From an uncultured Tateyamaria sp. (GTDB lineage: Bacteria; Pseudomonadota; Alphaproteobacteria; Rhodobacterales; Rhodobacteraceae): DNA of 64,000 bases. Location: assembly GCF_947503415.1 (NCBI RefSeq), contig NZ_CANNDS010000002.1:124001-188000 (forward strand), given 5' to 3'. A program made the position numbers and the translations under genes. Below the pieces are notes generated by a model. That model had not been told where the DNA came from. It searched no databases and worked only from the letters and a program-made list of their open reading frames with translations. Below are positions 1 to 10,943 of this stretch, in pieces (the first letter of the stretch is position 1; each line of letters begins with the position of its first letter).

Positions 1-1
1 C

Positions 2-151
2 CACGACCACCTGATCGACATGAATTCGGGCGAGGTGATCGAGTTTGTCGATGCCGAAATCGAAGCGCTTCAGGAAAAGATCGCCGAAAAGCTGGGCTAC
101 GAACTGCGCGGCCACCGCCTTGAACTCTACGGCGTGCCGCGCAAGCGGTGA
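2..151 (+). CDS. fur: Fur-family metal-responsive repressor, C-terminal part
   Basis: The frame is open from the window edge to TGA at 149-151 and encodes 49 residues of a Fur-type dimerisation domain. It begins [15 protein letters not shown], the segment that in Fur carries regulatory metal ligands, and ends [13 protein letters not shown]. The cysteine pair of gamma-proteobacterial Fur (HDHLICxxCG) is absent: the equivalent stretch is DMNSG. In alphaproteobacteria, Fur-like proteins without that pair often act as the manganese or iron regulator Fur/Mur; which metal applies here is inference. The N-terminal helix-turn-helix lies outside the window. Confidence 0.85.
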   Translation, partial: HDHLIDMNSGEVIEFVDAEIEALQEKIAEKLGYELRGHRLELYGVPRKR

Positions 152-169
152 CCCCAAAAAGGAGGCCCG

Positions 170-868
170 ATGGCCGACCGTGACCGCCCCCTGCTCGCCG
201 TTTTGATCGACGCCGACAACGTGCCCGCCAAATTTGCCGACGCCATCCTGCGCGAGGTGACGTCGATCGGCGAGCCGGCCCTGCGGCGCGTCTATGGCGA
301 CTGGACGTCCGGCAGGCTCAAGGCGTGGTCCGAACGCATCCTTGAACTGGGTCTCGTGGCGCATCAGGACACGTCCAACACGACCGGCAAGAACGCCAGC
401 GATATCGGACTGGTGATCGACGCCATGGACATCCTGCACGGGCGGCGCTTTGACGGATTTGTCATCGTGTCCTCAGACAGCGATTTCACCGCCCTTGCCA
501 ACCGCCTGCGCGAGGATGGCCTGACCGTCATCGGCATTGGCGAGGCGAAGGCCCCCGAAGCGCTGCGCAATGTCTGCAACCGCTTCATCCTGATCGAAAA
601 CCTCGTGGGCGAGCCGCAACCCTCCAAGGGACGCGCCAAAGCCGATGATGCCTTGTCACTGATCGAAGGGGCCATCGACAAGATCGACCAGGAAGACGAC
701 TGGTATGCTCTGGGTCAGATCGGTCAGGCGATCCAGAACGCGCACCCCGATTTCGACACGCGGACCTATGGCCACAAAAAACTGTCGGCGCTGGTCGAGG
801 CCCTGAAAGGGGTCGAAACCCGCAAACAGGGCAATCAGCTGATGATGCGCCTGAAGCGGGCTGGCTGA
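170..868 (+). CDS. NYN-domain (LabA/DUF88-like) putative RNase with C-terminal LOTUS domain
   Basis: This 232-residue protein opens with an NYN (PIN-like) nuclease fold. The conserved acidic residues are visible in LIDADNVP (about 12-19), DIGLVIDAMDIL and SSDSDFTALA, which in this family coordinate the catalytic metal. After a linker at about 145-160 the last 70 residues (DDWYALGQIGQAI, YGHKKLSALVEAL) resemble an OST-HTH/LOTUS RNA-binding domain, a frequent partner of bacterial NYN domains. A GGAGG at 161-165 precedes the ATG. An RNA-processing or RNA-degrading role is inferred from the domain pair; the target is unknown. It follows fur by 18 bases and may share its transcript. Confidence 0.85.
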   Translation: MADRDRPLLAVLIDADNVPAKFADAILREVTSIGEPALRRVYGDWTSGRLKAWSERILELGLVAHQDTSNTTGKNASDIGLVIDAMDILHGRRFDGFVIVSSDSDFTALANRLREDGLTVIGIGEAKAPEALRNVCNRFILIENLVGEPQPSKGRAKADDALSLIEGAIDKIDQEDDWYALGQIGQAIQNAHPDFDTRTYGHKKLSALVEALKGVETRKQGNQLMMRLKRAG

Positions 869-872
869 TCAC

Positions 873-1748
873 ATGGACAATCTGCGCGGCGCGGCCATCA
901 TGGTGCTGGCGATGCTTGGCTTCGCCGTCGAAGACGCGGTGATCAAATTCCTCGCCGGGGCAATCCCCATCGGGCAAATCGTCGGGTTTCTCGGGATCGG
1001 TGGCACGCTGGTCTTCGCCGGCCTTGCCCGCGTCCAGGGCCAACCCTTGTGGGACCGCGCGTTCCTGTCACCCGCCATCCTGATCCGCAACCTGGCCGAA
1101 GTTGTCGGGATGATCGGCTTTGTCACGGCCCTTGCGCTGATCCCGCTGTCGACCGCCTCTGCCATCCTGCAAGCCGCCCCGTTGCTGGTCACACTCGGCG
1201 CCGCTGTTTTCCTGGGCGAAGATGTGGGGTGGCGCCGCTGGGTCGCGATCTTCGTTGGGTTCTTTGGCGTGATGCTGATCATCAAACCCGGCACGGCAGC
1301 CTTCGACTGGAAACTGCTCTTTGCGGTCATGGGTGTGCTGGGCCTCGCCGCCCGCGACCTTGCGACGCGACGGGTCCCGACACATGTCAGCTCGGTCCAA
1401 CTCAGCTTTCTGGCCTTTGTCGTCGCGATCCCGGCGGCTGTATTCCTGCTCTACGTCGGCAATGACAGCATCGTGAGCCCCACCCAGCCCCAGCTTGGCC
1501 TGCTGATTGCATCGGTCGCCATCGGCAGCCTTGCATATTTCATGATCACGGTTGCCATGCGCGTGGGTGAAATCAGCTTCGTCACACCGTTCCGCTATTC
1601 GCGCATGGTCTTTGCCCTGATCCTTGGCGCGCTGGTCTTCAACGAACGGCCCGATGCGCTGACGCTGCTGGGGGCTACCATAATCATCGCCTCCGGGCTT
1701 TACACTCTATGGCGCGAACAGATCAGGAAAACGCCCGCTGCGGCGTAA
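873..1748 (+). CDS. DMT-superfamily (EamA) transporter
   Basis: The product is 291 residues of almost continuous hydrophobic segments, about ten membrane spans arranged as two EamA repeats of five. This is the usual size and plan of inner-membrane drug/metabolite transporters that export amino acids, nucleosides or other small metabolites. Typical features include the N-terminal start of the first repeat (AAIMVLAMLGFAVEDAVIKF) and the second-repeat region with RYSRMVFALILGALVFNERP. The gene starts 4 bases after the NYN gene and is probably cotranscribed with it. The substrate cannot be read from the sequence. Confidence 0.85.
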   Translation: MDNLRGAAIMVLAMLGFAVEDAVIKFLAGAIPIGQIVGFLGIGGTLVFAGLARVQGQPLWDRAFLSPAILIRNLAEVVGMIGFVTALALIPLSTASAILQAAPLLVTLGAAVFLGEDVGWRRWVAIFVGFFGVMLIIKPGTAAFDWKLLFAVMGVLGLAARDLATRRVPTHVSSVQLSFLAFVVAIPAAVFLLYVGNDSIVSPTQPQLGLLIASVAIGSLAYFMITVAMRVGEISFVTPFRYSRMVFALILGALVFNERPDALTLLGATIIIASGLYTLWREQIRKTPAAA

Positions 1749-1797
1749 AGACTCTTGTTGTTAGCGCCAACATCGCGCTAGACGCAGCGTAACTTGA

Positions 1798-3090
<1,293 letters not shown>

Positions 3091-3115
3091 TCGAATCTAC
3101 AAGAGCATTCAGCCG

Positions 3116-3625
3116 ATGCCTCTCACGATCCGCCCGGCCACGCCCGCTGACATGGACGATGTCGCGCGCCTGTGCTGGGCGTATCGCGATCTGCTGGTTG
3201 AACGGTCAGATGGCCTGCCTCCGGTGGTTGACGCGTACTATGCCAAGGACAGTTACGCCGCCCTCATCGCCGACCTGCCCCGTATCCACGCACGGCCAAA
3301 GGGCGATATTCTGGTTGCGACGCTGAACGACACAGTCGTCGGCTGCGCGATGTACTACCCGTTGGCTGAACCCGGCACGACCGAGATCAAGCGCGTCTAT
3401 GTCGACACCGCAGCTCGCGGGACCGGCGCAGGTCGCGCGCTGATGCAAGACGCCATGCAGCGCGCACGAGCCGATGGCTACACCCGCATGGTGCTCGACA
3501 CCATCATCCGCCTGCCCGAAGCCATCGCGCTCTACGAACGGCTCGGTTTCGAACCCTGTGCCCCGTATTACGACCCCGACCCGGCTTTCGCGCCCTTCCT
3601 GCGCTTCTTCGATCACCCGCTCTGA
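3116..3625 (+). CDS. GNAT-family N-acetyltransferase
   Basis: The 169-residue protein has the GNAT core. RPATPADMDDVARL is the first strand and helix, and the acetyl-CoA pyrophosphate-binding loop is ARGTGAGRALMQDA (about 100-115), preceded by the strand IKRVYVDTA. The C-terminal LYERLGFEP is a usual GNAT ending. An upstream TTG at 3065 would give a longer reading inside the end of eno; the ATG at 3116 is chosen because homology begins there. The substrate is unknown. The stop overlaps the convergent oxidoreductase gene by 13 bases. Confidence 0.82.
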   Translation: MPLTIRPATPADMDDVARLCWAYRDLLVERSDGLPPVVDAYYAKDSYAALIADLPRIHARPKGDILVATLNDTVVGCAMYYPLAEPGTTEIKRVYVDTAARGTGAGRALMQDAMQRARADGYTRMVLDTIIRLPEAIALYERLGFEPCAPYYDPDPAFAPFLRFFDHPL

Positions 3626-4659
3626 AAGCGATCCGGCGCATAAGGGGCCATCAAAGCCGCCTGTTCATTGGTCAACGCAGTGTCACAGATCACCGCCGCC
3701 ATCAACTCACCCGCAATGGCCGCCAACGTCACGCCAGAGTGCATGACCGCCGCATAGCACCCGGTCGGCCCAGCCGCGCCCATCACCGGCAATCCATCCT
3801 CCGGCACAGGCCGATCCGCCAGCATGGCATGGTCCCAAGCAATGTCATGCCCCGGCACCAGCGCCTGCAACCGTGCCGTCGCATCGTTCGCCAGGTCATC
3901 CAGGCCCCGCGTCACCTCCGTGCTGTCATCCGCCTGATGGTTGGCAGCCGTCGGCGTCCAGATGTGCCCGTCCGCATCCTGCCTCACCTCGCCACCGGGC
4001 GTGACCAGCACATGTGACATCACCGGCGGTACGGCGTGGGTGCGCACCATAACACCCGGACGGCGTAGCATTGGCAGAGCCACACCAAGCTGCTCCAGCA
4101 GCACAGGACTGCCGTTGCCCGCCGCCACGACAACACGATCTGCCGCCATGTGCCCCTGTGCGGTCTGCACGCCCGTGACGGCGCCACCGCGATGGGTGAT
4201 CGCCTCAACCCGTACGCCGCTGATGCGCGTGACGTCACACAGCAACCGATGCGCAGTCGCCATCGGCTCCGCCACCCCCTCCACCGCAAAGCGCAACGCG
4301 CGCTCGGGCGTCACGACATGCGGTTCCAATCGGCGCAAGGCCTCACCCGCGACCACCTCAACATCATAACCGAGGCCCTCCAACGCATCCCCCTGCGCCT
4401 CAAGGCCAGCGCCTTGCTCTTCCCAGCACAAGGCCCCCGTCCACGACACGCCCACGCCAAGCCGCCGCCACGCCTCGATCCCAGCCTGCCGCAGACGAAA
4501 GTGATTCTCACCCAGAAAAAAACTTGCATTCACCCAGCCGAAGGACGCCGCGGTGGCTCCCGGCCCGTTGTCAAAGGAAACCACTTCGGACCCATGCGCG
4601 CGCGCCTGGTGGGCAATCGCAGCGCCAATGATCCCGCCGCCGATGATGATGGTCTTCAT
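3613..4659 (-). CDS. FAD-dependent oxidoreductase (D-amino acid oxidase/glycine oxidase type)
   Basis: This 348-residue protein starts with a dinucleotide-binding motif, IIIGGGIIGAAIAHQA (about 4-19), followed by GATAASFGWVNAS and the DAO-family substrate domain; the middle has VVVAAGNGS and the end the second FAD-contact region. Such enzymes oxidise amino acids or secondary amines and make imine and hydrogen peroxide, or pass electrons on. The ATG at 4659 is taken because the Rossmann motif begins there; the open frame upstream to 5289 has no homology and covers the divergent cupin gene. The exact substrate cannot be assigned. Confidence 0.82.
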   Translation of the reverse strand: MKTIIIGGGIIGAAIAHQARAHGSEVVSFDNGPGATAASFGWVNASFFLGENHFRLRQAGIEAWRRLGVGVSWTGALCWEEQGAGLEAQGDALEGLGYDVEVVAGEALRRLEPHVVTPERALRFAVEGVAEPMATAHRLLCDVTRISGVRVEAITHRGGAVTGVQTAQGHMAADRVVVAAGNGSPVLLEQLGVALPMLRRPGVMVRTHAVPPVMSHVLVTPGGEVRQDADGHIWTPTAANHQADDSTEVTRGLDDLANDATARLQALVPGHDIAWDHAMLADRPVPEDGLPVMGAAGPTGCYAAVMHSGVTLAAIAGELMAAVICDTALTNEQAALMAPYAPDRFQSG

Positions 4660-4698
4660 GCTCTTGCCCCCCTGCCGCGGCCACCCTACCGTCGCGCC

Positions 4699-5121
4699 AT
4701 GACAGCACAAGAGATCATCGACCACCTGCGCCTGCAGCCACATCCCGAAGGCGGGCACTACCGCCAGACCTGGGTGGCCGAAAACGATGGCCGCCCCACC
4801 GGCACGTGCATCTATTTCCTGCTGAAAGCCGACGAAAGCAGCCACTGGCACAAGGTCGACGCAACCGAAATCTGGCTCTACCATTCGGGCGCACCGCTGA
4901 TCCTGTCGCTCAGCGGTACAGACAGCGGCCCTGCAACGGATCACCTGCTGACCCCCGACCTCCGCAAAGGTGCACCGCAACTCATCGTCCCCGAAGGCCA
5001 CTGGCAAGCCGCCCGAACCACAGGCGACTACACATTGGTCAGCTGCACCGTCTCGCCGGGTTTTCAGTTCGACGGGTTCACGCTCGCGCCAAACGGCTTC
5101 GACATCCCTAGGGATAGCTGA
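4699..5121 (+). CDS. DUF985 (cupin_5) family protein
   Basis: The protein is 140 residues, the typical size of this single-domain cupin family. Diagnostic stretches are [16 protein letters not shown] near the start, [19 protein letters not shown] in the middle (cupin metal-site histidines and glutamate) and [13 protein letters not shown] at the end. Family members bind a metal or small ligand, but no general reaction is established, so no function is given. It is divergent from the oxidoreductase with a 39-base gap and overlaps the 3' end of anmK by 14 bases on the opposite strand. Confidence 0.82.
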   Translation: MTAQEIIDHLRLQPHPEGGHYRQTWVAENDGRPTGTCIYFLLKADESSHWHKVDATEIWLYHSGAPLILSLSGTDSGPATDHLLTPDLRKGAPQLIVPEGHWQAARTTGDYTLVSCTVSPGFQFDGFTLAPNGFDIPRDS

Positions 5122-6211
5122 CAGTCCCCCCACCCACAGCGGCCCGAACCCCGGTCGTCCCGGGACAAGAGGTCGGCAACCCGCGCGCCACACGCACCGC
5201 GAGATAGGCAAAGGCCTGCGCCTCAAGCATATCGCCATCCAGCCCCACATGCTCAACCGCATGCACAGGGCAATCCAGCGACACCTCAAGCATCCGCATC
5301 AGCACCGGATTACGCCGCCCGCCACCCGTGACCAACACCTGAGACGGCACACGCGGACAATGCTGCATCGCCTCAGCGACACCGGCTGCACACATGGCTG
5401 TCAGGGTGGCAGCCGCATCGGCATCACTCAACTCACTGACCAATCCCACCATCTCAGCAAAGTCGTTCCGGTCGAGCGACTTGGGCGGCATCCGTGCAAA
5501 ATACGGCTCGGCCAGAAACAACTCCAGCGCGCCCGTCTCGACCGTGCCTGAGGATGCAATGCGCCCCCCGTCATCATAGGGCACACCCAACCGGGCCTGC
5601 ATCAGATCATTCAGCGGCGCGTTGGCAGGGCCGGTGTCAAACGCCAGCAACGCCCCCTCATCTTCAGGACGCTCCGCCGCCGGATCGACCCATGTTAGAT
5701 TGCCCACACCGCCAAGGTTCAGAAACGCAACCGGGGCCTCAGCCCCGATCCACTTGGCACAGGCAAAGTGGAAAAACGGGGCAAGCGGCGCGCCCTCGCC
5801 CCCCAACTCCACATCCGCAGACCGGAAATCCCACACGACAGGCAGACCAAGGGATTGCGCCAAAGCCGCCCCATCGCCCAACTGCAACGTGCCTTGCATG
5901 CGCGGGGCGTGAGCCACGGTCTGCCCGTGAAACCCAACCAGATCCACGCCCTCAAAGCCCGACAAAAGCGCCTCATGGGCGTCCATCACCACGTCATTGG
6001 CCGGGTCCAACGCCGGCCCCGTCCACTGACCCAACGCAGCGCGCAAAGTCTTCTGCTCATTCGCGGAGTAGCCACGGTAATCATGCGCGCCAAATCCATG
6101 AATGGTCACGCCATCCGTGCGCAAAACAGCCGCATCAACCCCATCCAAAGACGTGCCCGACATCGCCCCAAGGGCCGTGATCACCGCCCCTTTATCTCTG
6201 ACCTTATCCAT
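5108..6211 (-). CDS. anmK: Anhydro-N-acetylmuramic acid kinase
   Basis: AnmK phosphorylates and opens 1,6-anhydro-MurNAc to MurNAc-6-phosphate during cytoplasmic recycling of cell-wall peptides. The 367-residue length fits. Visible motifs are the ATP-phosphate loop [15 protein letters not shown] near residue 16, [16 protein letters not shown] with the catalytic-region aspartate, [27 protein letters not shown] and [13 protein letters not shown]. The gene is divergent from tyrS with 64 bases between starts. A start a few codons further in is possible, since the first 12 residues are not conserved. Confidence 0.95.
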   Translation of the reverse strand: MDKVRDKGAVITALGAMSGTSLDGVDAAVLRTDGVTIHGFGAHDYRGYSANEQKTLRAALGQWTGPALDPANDVVMDAHEALLSGFEGVDLVGFHGQTVAHAPRMQGTLQLGDGAALAQSLGLPVVWDFRSADVELGGEGAPLAPFFHFACAKWIGAEAPVAFLNLGGVGNLTWVDPAAERPEDEGALLAFDTGPANAPLNDLMQARLGVPYDDGGRIASSGTVETGALELFLAEPYFARMPPKSLDRNDFAEMVGLVSELSDADAAATLTAMCAAGVAEAMQHCPRVPSQVLVTGGGRRNPVLMRMLEVSLDCPVHAVEHVGLDGDMLEAQAFAYLAVRVARGLPTSCPGTTGVRAAVGGGTVSYP

Positions 6212-6275
6212 GGCCTTTTCCTTTGCCCGTCCCCCGCTTATAGACTGCGGCAGCGCCGATCCAAGGACAAGCCAA

Positions 6276-7517
6276 ATGACCTACACGCCCCGTTCCGATT
6301 TCCTGCACGTGATGCAAAGCCGTGGCTTTCTGGCCGACTGCACCGACATGCAATCGCTGGACGAGATGCTGCTGACACCGGGGCAAACGGCCTATATCGG
6401 CTTTGATGCGACGGCAAAGTCGCTGCATGTGGGCTCGCTCATCCAGATCATGATGCTGCGCTGGTTCCAGCAGACGGGGCACAAGCCGATCACCCTGATG
6501 GGTGGTGGGACGACCAAGGTGGGCGATCCATCCTTCCGCGCCGATGAACGCCCCCTGCTTGGCCCTGAACAGATCGACGCCAACATCGCAGGCATCAAAG
6601 AGGTCTTCTCGGCCTACATCGACTACGACGCGGGCGCGATGATGCTGAACAACGCCGAATGGCTCGATGATCTGAACTACCTCGATTTCCTGCGCGACAT
6701 CGGACGGCATTTTTCGATCAACCGCATGCTGTCGTTCGAGAGCGTGAAATCCCGGCTCGACCGTGAACAGTCGCTCAGCTTTCTCGAATTCAACTACATG
6801 ATCCTGCAAGCCTATGACTTCATGGAGCTGAACCGCCGCTATGGCTGCATCCTGCAAATGGGCGGCAGCGATCAATGGGGCAACATCGTCAACGGCATCG
6901 ACCTGACCCGCCGGGTGATCCAGAAAGAAGTGTTTGGCCTGACCTCGCCGCTGCTCGAAACCTCGGACGGCAAGAAGATGGGCAAATCCCAATCCGGTGC
7001 CGTCTGGCTGAATGCCGAAATGCTGTCGCCCTACGAATTCTGGCAGTTCTGGCGCAACACGACGGACGCCGATGTGGGCCGGTTCCTGAAGCTCTACACC
7101 GAATTGCCTTTGGACGAATGCGATCGTCTGGGCGCGCTGGAGGGGTCCGAGATCAACGAGGGCAAGGCGACCCTCGCCACAGAAATCACCACCCTTCTGC
7201 ACGGTGCAGATGCGGCCGCCGCCGCCGCAGCTACCGCCCGCGAGGTCTTTGAAAAGGGCGGCGTGGGTGATGACCTGCCCACCCTTACCTTGAGTGCCGA
7301 GGACGTCGGTGACGGCATCTCCATCGTGCAACTGATCGTCAAATCCGGCCTCGCCGGATCAGGCAAGGAAGCCAAGCGCCTGATTGCCGAAGGTGGGGCC
7401 AAGATGAACGACGCACCGCTGACCGAAGCGGGGACGATGATCGACGCATTAACACTTTCCGAGCCGATCAAGCTCTCTGCCGGTAAAAAGCGGCATGCAC
7501 TGGTGCAAATAGGTTAA
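6276..7517 (+). CDS. tyrS: Tyrosine--tRNA ligase
   Basis: This is a class I aminoacyl-tRNA synthetase of 413 residues that charges tRNA-Tyr. The HIGH-like motif is HVGSL (51-55) after [12 protein letters not shown]. The tyrosine pocket includes QAYDFMEL and [10 protein letters not shown]. The KMSKS-like loop is KKMGKSQSG near residue 234. The C-terminus is an S4 RNA-binding domain ([20 protein letters not shown]). The ATG at 6276 is preferred over the longer open frame from 6102 because that extension overlaps anmK and has no homology. It converges with lpxB, and two perfect palindromes fill the short gap. Confidence 0.97.
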   Translation: MTYTPRSDFLHVMQSRGFLADCTDMQSLDEMLLTPGQTAYIGFDATAKSLHVGSLIQIMMLRWFQQTGHKPITLMGGGTTKVGDPSFRADERPLLGPEQIDANIAGIKEVFSAYIDYDAGAMMLNNAEWLDDLNYLDFLRDIGRHFSINRMLSFESVKSRLDREQSLSFLEFNYMILQAYDFMELNRRYGCILQMGGSDQWGNIVNGIDLTRRVIQKEVFGLTSPLLETSDGKKMGKSQSGAVWLNAEMLSPYEFWQFWRNTTDADVGRFLKLYTELPLDECDRLGALEGSEINEGKATLATEITTLLHGADAAAAAAATAREVFEKGGVGDDLPTLTLSAEDVGDGISIVQLIVKSGLAGSGKEAKRLIAEGGAKMNDAPLTEAGTMIDALTLSEPIKLSAGKKRHALVQIG

Positions 7518-7521
7518 TCTC

Positions 7522-7555
7522 TGACCGTACGGTCAATTCTGTCCCCGCGGGGACA
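7522..7555. repeat. Two adjacent perfect palindromes between convergent tyrS and lpxB
   Basis: TGACCGTACGGTCA (7522-7535) and TGTCCCCGCGGGGACA (7540-7555) are each perfect palindromes, 14 and 16 bases, separated by four bases. They fill the 42-base gap between two stop codons. As RNA each would make a tight hairpin from either strand, so a bidirectional transcription end is the simplest reading, although neither side has a long T tract. A DNA-binding site is an alternative. Confidence 0.6.
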
Positions 7556-7559
7556 AATG

Positions 7560-8729
7560 TCAGCGCAGACGCTGCAAGACTGCGCGGGCAGCCCGTACGC
7601 CCGGGTCAGCCCCGCCGCGGCCCAAAACATCCATGGTGAGTTCCATCGCTTCGCGTTGTTCTTCGGATTGAACGAACAAACGCTCCATCGCTGCGACCAC
7701 ATTTTCGACATTGAACGCCTTGCCCACCACTTCCGGAACGACTCGTGTGTCGGCGACATGGTTGATCAGGCTGCCTGTATCGGTGATGGCCATCCTGCTG
7801 ATGATGGCACGGCTCAACCAATGGAAATCATACGCGCTGACCATCGGCGTGCCTGCCGCAGCCAATTCCAATGCAACCGTGCCGGAGGTCGCAAGGGCGA
7901 CGTCAGCCGCTGCAAACGCCACCCGCTTTTCTGCCAACGCAGCCTTTGGATCCTGTCCTCTTGGATCAAGCACGAGCGGTTTCACAGGCCACGTTGCCAC
8001 CTGATGTTGCACCAGTTCCGCAACAGATTCCGCCGCAGGCAACACCATTTTCATATTGGGTCGCGATGCAGCCAAGCGCCCGAGAGCCGCGCCAAAGACT
8101 GGCCCCATACGGGCAATTTCCCCGCGCCGTGACCCCGGCAACACCAACACCAGTGGGTTGGCATCTGTCAGCTCGTGACGATGCCGAAAGGCCGCCTGTT
8201 CTTCTGGGCTGGCCCGCAGCACGGTGGCCGCGGGATGGCCCACGAAATCGCAGTCCATCCCTTCGGCTTCCATATAGGGGGGCTCAAACGGAAAAAGAGC
8301 GAGCACATGGTCGATCATTTTCGCCATTTTCTTTGCCCGACCCGGTCGCCATGCCCACACCGTCGGGGCCACATAGTGAACAGTCCGAATATCAGAAGTC
8401 GCCTTGACCAACTTGGCGACGCGTAATGAAAAGTCCGGGCTGTCGATGGTGATCAAAACGTCAGGCTGCATGTCGATCACAGCCTGCGCCGTTTCAGCAA
8501 TGCGGCGCTTGAGATGGCGGTACTTTGGCAAGACCTCGGCGATGCCCATGACGGTCAGTTCAGACATATCAAAACGGCTGACCAACCCCTGAGCCTGCAT
8601 CAACGGCCCACCGATACCGTCAAATGTCACACCACCGGGCGCTTCTTTTTTAAGGCCAGCCATGAGCGCGCCGCCCAAAGCGTCTCCGGACGGCTCTCCC
8701 GCCAGGACAAAGACCCTCAACGCACCCAT
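7560..8729 (-). CDS. lpxB: Lipid-A-disaccharide synthase
   Basis: LpxB condenses UDP-2,3-diacylglucosamine with lipid X to form the lipid A disaccharide at the inner membrane. The 389-residue protein begins with the family signature LAGEPSGDALGGALMAGLK. It also has FDGIGGPLMQAQGL, ITIDSPDFSLRVAK, YVAPTVWAWRPGRAKKM, FVGHPA and LPGSRRGEI, which are characteristic of glycosyltransferase family 19. It is the last gene of the envelope operon and overlaps lpxI by 13 bases. Confidence 0.97.
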   Translation of the reverse strand: MGALRVFVLAGEPSGDALGGALMAGLKKEAPGGVTFDGIGGPLMQAQGLVSRFDMSELTVMGIAEVLPKYRHLKRRIAETAQAVIDMQPDVLITIDSPDFSLRVAKLVKATSDIRTVHYVAPTVWAWRPGRAKKMAKMIDHVLALFPFEPPYMEAEGMDCDFVGHPAATVLRASPEEQAAFRHRHELTDANPLVLVLPGSRRGEIARMGPVFGAALGRLAASRPNMKMVLPAAESVAELVQHQVATWPVKPLVLDPRGQDPKAALAEKRVAFAAADVALATSGTVALELAAAGTPMVSAYDFHWLSRAIISRMAITDTGSLINHVADTRVVPEVVGKAFNVENVVAAMERLFVQSEEQREAMELTMDVLGRGGADPGVRAARAVLQRLR

Positions 8730-9616
8730 AAAAACAATCCAGCGTCGTCCAGAAGACGCACGACCTCGTCCCGCTCAAGGACCATGACCCCACCAGACGC
8801 GATGACCATACCGTCCAGCCGCGCATCTATGACGGCACGGGCCGTTTCGGGTCCGATCGTTGGCAGATCAATGCGGTGATCCTGCTGCGGTTTTGGTGCT
8901 TTGAAAAAGATCCCACCGGCGGGTTTGGCCCGCGCTTCGGCTACCGGGCCGGACAGCCAATCGGCTGCATCGTCCAGAATGTCCCCCACGAAGTCCATTG
9001 CCGCGCCAAACGGATCGTCATTTGCAGCGGGCATGGGCGTCGCTGGACTGTCCAAAAGACCTCGGAGCATCGCATCAGTCCCGCGCGCATCCTCCCGCGC
9101 AATCACTTGCCCGTCCCGCACAACACAGGACTGCCCTTCGTCCGCACGCCCTTGTTCGACCGACACCTGTTCCGCGGAAAGAACCTGCGCGTCAGTACCT
9201 TCACGTACTTGCGTATGGGTCAGAACGCCTTGCGGCGGCAGAAGGTCAGGCGCAAGTGCATGTGCCCCATGCACCACCATTCCACGCTTTTCAAACAACC
9301 CGAGGATGGCACGCAAAGCGGCATCTTCGCCGTCCTTGACGGCCTTGGCCAAGCTCGGGACAAGCGGCATGGTCCGTGTGTCCAGTTTCATCGGGTTGAA
9401 GCCTGGTCTTTGGATTGCCCCACAGAAACAGACAGCAGTTACGCCCCGCTCCACCAGTCGGTGCAGCAGTGTTCCAATTGTCTCCAGGCGGAACCACAGT
9501 TCCACCTCCAACCCATCCGGCTGGTGGCCTTCGAGCGCACAGATCAAAGGCGGCGTTGCTTGACCCGCGGCCACCACCGACGGCAGCGCCCCGGTTCCAG
9601 TGACCAGCGCCAGCAT
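8717..9616 (-). CDS. lpxI: UDP-2,3-diacylglucosamine pyrophosphatase LpxI (DUF1009)
   Basis: LpxI hydrolyses UDP-2,3-diacylglucosamine to lipid X and UMP, the step between LpxA/LpxC/LpxD and LpxB, and replaces LpxH in alphaproteobacteria. The 299-residue length and the order lpxA-lpxI-lpxB support the call. Visible family sequence includes LVTGTGALPSVVA at the N-terminus, FCGAIQRPGFNP, RAILGLFEKRGMVVHGAH and, in the catalytic domain, GTDAMLRG and KAPKPQQDHRIDLPTIG. The gene overlaps lpxB by 13 bases and shares one base with lpxA, indicating coupled translation. Confidence 0.95.
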   Translation of the reverse strand: MLALVTGTGALPSVVAAGQATPPLICALEGHQPDGLEVELWFRLETIGTLLHRLVERGVTAVCFCGAIQRPGFNPMKLDTRTMPLVPSLAKAVKDGEDAALRAILGLFEKRGMVVHGAHALAPDLLPPQGVLTHTQVREGTDAQVLSAEQVSVEQGRADEGQSCVVRDGQVIAREDARGTDAMLRGLLDSPATPMPAANDDPFGAAMDFVGDILDDAADWLSGPVAEARAKPAGGIFFKAPKPQQDHRIDLPTIGPETARAVIDARLDGMVIASGGVMVLERDEVVRLLDDAGLFLWVR

Positions 9617-10404
9617 CAGCGGGGTGTCAGGAACGACCGATCGCTGTCGCCCATCACAAAATCAACGATTTCCCGGACGTAAGCGCTGTCGGTTTCCTTG
9701 CCCAACCGCTCGGCTCGATTGTGGAACGTGCCTTCGCCTTGGGCCAACATCTGGAACGCCGCCCGCAAGGCAGTGATGTCACTGCGGGCCACACCCCGCC
9801 GTTTCAGTCCAACGAGATTGAGACCATCAAGGTCACCGCGGGGCGCCTGGACGAGGCCGTATGGAATGACGTCATTTGTCACCATGGTGACAGCGCCAAT
9901 GATGGCGCCGCGGCCGATGCGCACAAACTGGTGGATGCCGGACAGGCCACCGACGATGACATCGTCCTCGAGAATGCAATGGCCGGCGATGGCCGCGGAG
10001 TTCACCACAATCACCCGGTCGCCGACATGCGCATCATGCGCGATGTGGCACCCCGCCATGAACAGGCCGTCATCTCCGATCTTTGTAACGCCGCCACCGC
10101 CTTCGGTTCCGCCGTTCATAGTGACATGTTCGCGGATGCGGTTCCGTTTGCCGATGACAAGACGGCTGGCTTCGCCTTTGAATTTCAGATCCTGTGGCAC
10201 TTCGCCGATAACGGCGAATGGGAAGATCGTGGTTCCCTCGCCCACCTCCGTGTGACCCGTCGCGACCACATGGCTTTTCAAAACCACGTCGGGGCCAATC
10301 ACGACATCGGGGCCAATCACGCAGAATGGCCCCACTTCGGCGCTCGGATCGATTTGTGCGCCTTCTTCAATCACGGCTGAGGGGTGAATGCCGGGCGTGC
10401 TCAT
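9616..10404 (-). CDS. lpxA: UDP-N-acetylglucosamine O-acyltransferase
   Basis: LpxA transfers a 3-hydroxyacyl chain from acyl carrier protein to UDP-GlcNAc, the first step of lipid A synthesis. The 262-residue protein is a left-handed beta helix of hexapeptide repeats, seen as [20 protein letters not shown]. The catalytic histidine region is [12 protein letters not shown]. The C-terminal helical part contains [14 protein letters not shown], matching the family. It overlaps fabZ by four bases (ATGA). Confidence 0.97.
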   Translation of the reverse strand: MSTPGIHPSAVIEEGAQIDPSAEVGPFCVIGPDVVIGPDVVLKSHVVATGHTEVGEGTTIFPFAVIGEVPQDLKFKGEASRLVIGKRNRIREHVTMNGGTEGGGGVTKIGDDGLFMAGCHIAHDAHVGDRVIVVNSAAIAGHCILEDDVIVGGLSGIHQFVRIGRGAIIGAVTMVTNDVIPYGLVQAPRGDLDGLNLVGLKRRGVARSDITALRAAFQMLAQGEGTFHNRAERLGKETDSAYVREIVDFVMGDSDRSFLTPR

Positions 10405-10865
10405 GTCGATGGCAGGTCCATCATTGCTGTAAACTCAACCTCGCAGGCCATTTCACCATCCACTTCTGCAACGCCCGCGAATTTCCAGACTTTGCCGCCC
10501 GGTTTACCACGGACTGTAGTGAGATTGAGTTTCAAAACATCACCGGGCACGACCATGCGGCGGAATTTACACTTGTCGATGGCCATGAAGTACACCAGCA
10601 GGTTCTTGTCAGCCAGATCAAGGGCTACACCTACCATAACGGCCGCCGTTTGCGCCATCGCTTCAACAATCGTCACGCCGGGCATGATGGGATGCCCAGG
10701 AAAATGCCCCTGAAAATGCGGCTCGTTCATGGTGACATTCTTGATGCCCGTTGCGGACTGGAACCCGTCAATGTTTTCGACCCGGTCTACCAGAAGAAAC
10801 GGGTAACGGTGAGGAATGATCCGTTGGATCATCCCGATATCGGCGGATTTCAATTCTGTGGTCAT
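10401..10865 (-). CDS. fabZ: 3-hydroxyacyl-[acyl-carrier-protein] dehydratase
   Basis: FabZ dehydrates 3-hydroxyacyl-ACP in fatty acid elongation and competes with LpxA for the same substrate, which explains their usual pairing. The 154-residue protein has [13 protein letters not shown] at the N-terminus and the hot-dog catalytic segment [20 protein letters not shown] with the active-site histidine. The ATG at 10865 ([10 protein letters not shown]) is chosen over an open extension to 10916, which is not conserved. In many Gram-negatives lpxD lies just upstream of fabZ; here the preceding gene is skp/ompH after 78 bases. Confidence 0.96.
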   Translation of the reverse strand: MTTELKSADIGMIQRIIPHRYPFLLVDRVENIDGFQSATGIKNVTMNEPHFQGHFPGHPIMPGVTIVEAMAQTAAVMVGVALDLADKNLLVYFMAIDKCKFRRMVVPGDVLKLNLTTVRGKPGGKVWKFAGVAEVDGEMACEVEFTAMMDLPST

Positions 10866-10943
10866 GGAATGCCCAGGCCTTTTGTATTTGGTCTTTTGCG
10901 TGATCGTGCCTAGCAAGCCATAGCGGCCCCCGCAAGCACGCGC

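Noticed and set aside
4150-4698. N-terminal extension of the DUF985 frame
   Set aside because: It lies on the opposite strand of the FAD oxidoreductase, and homology to DUF985 begins only at 4699.
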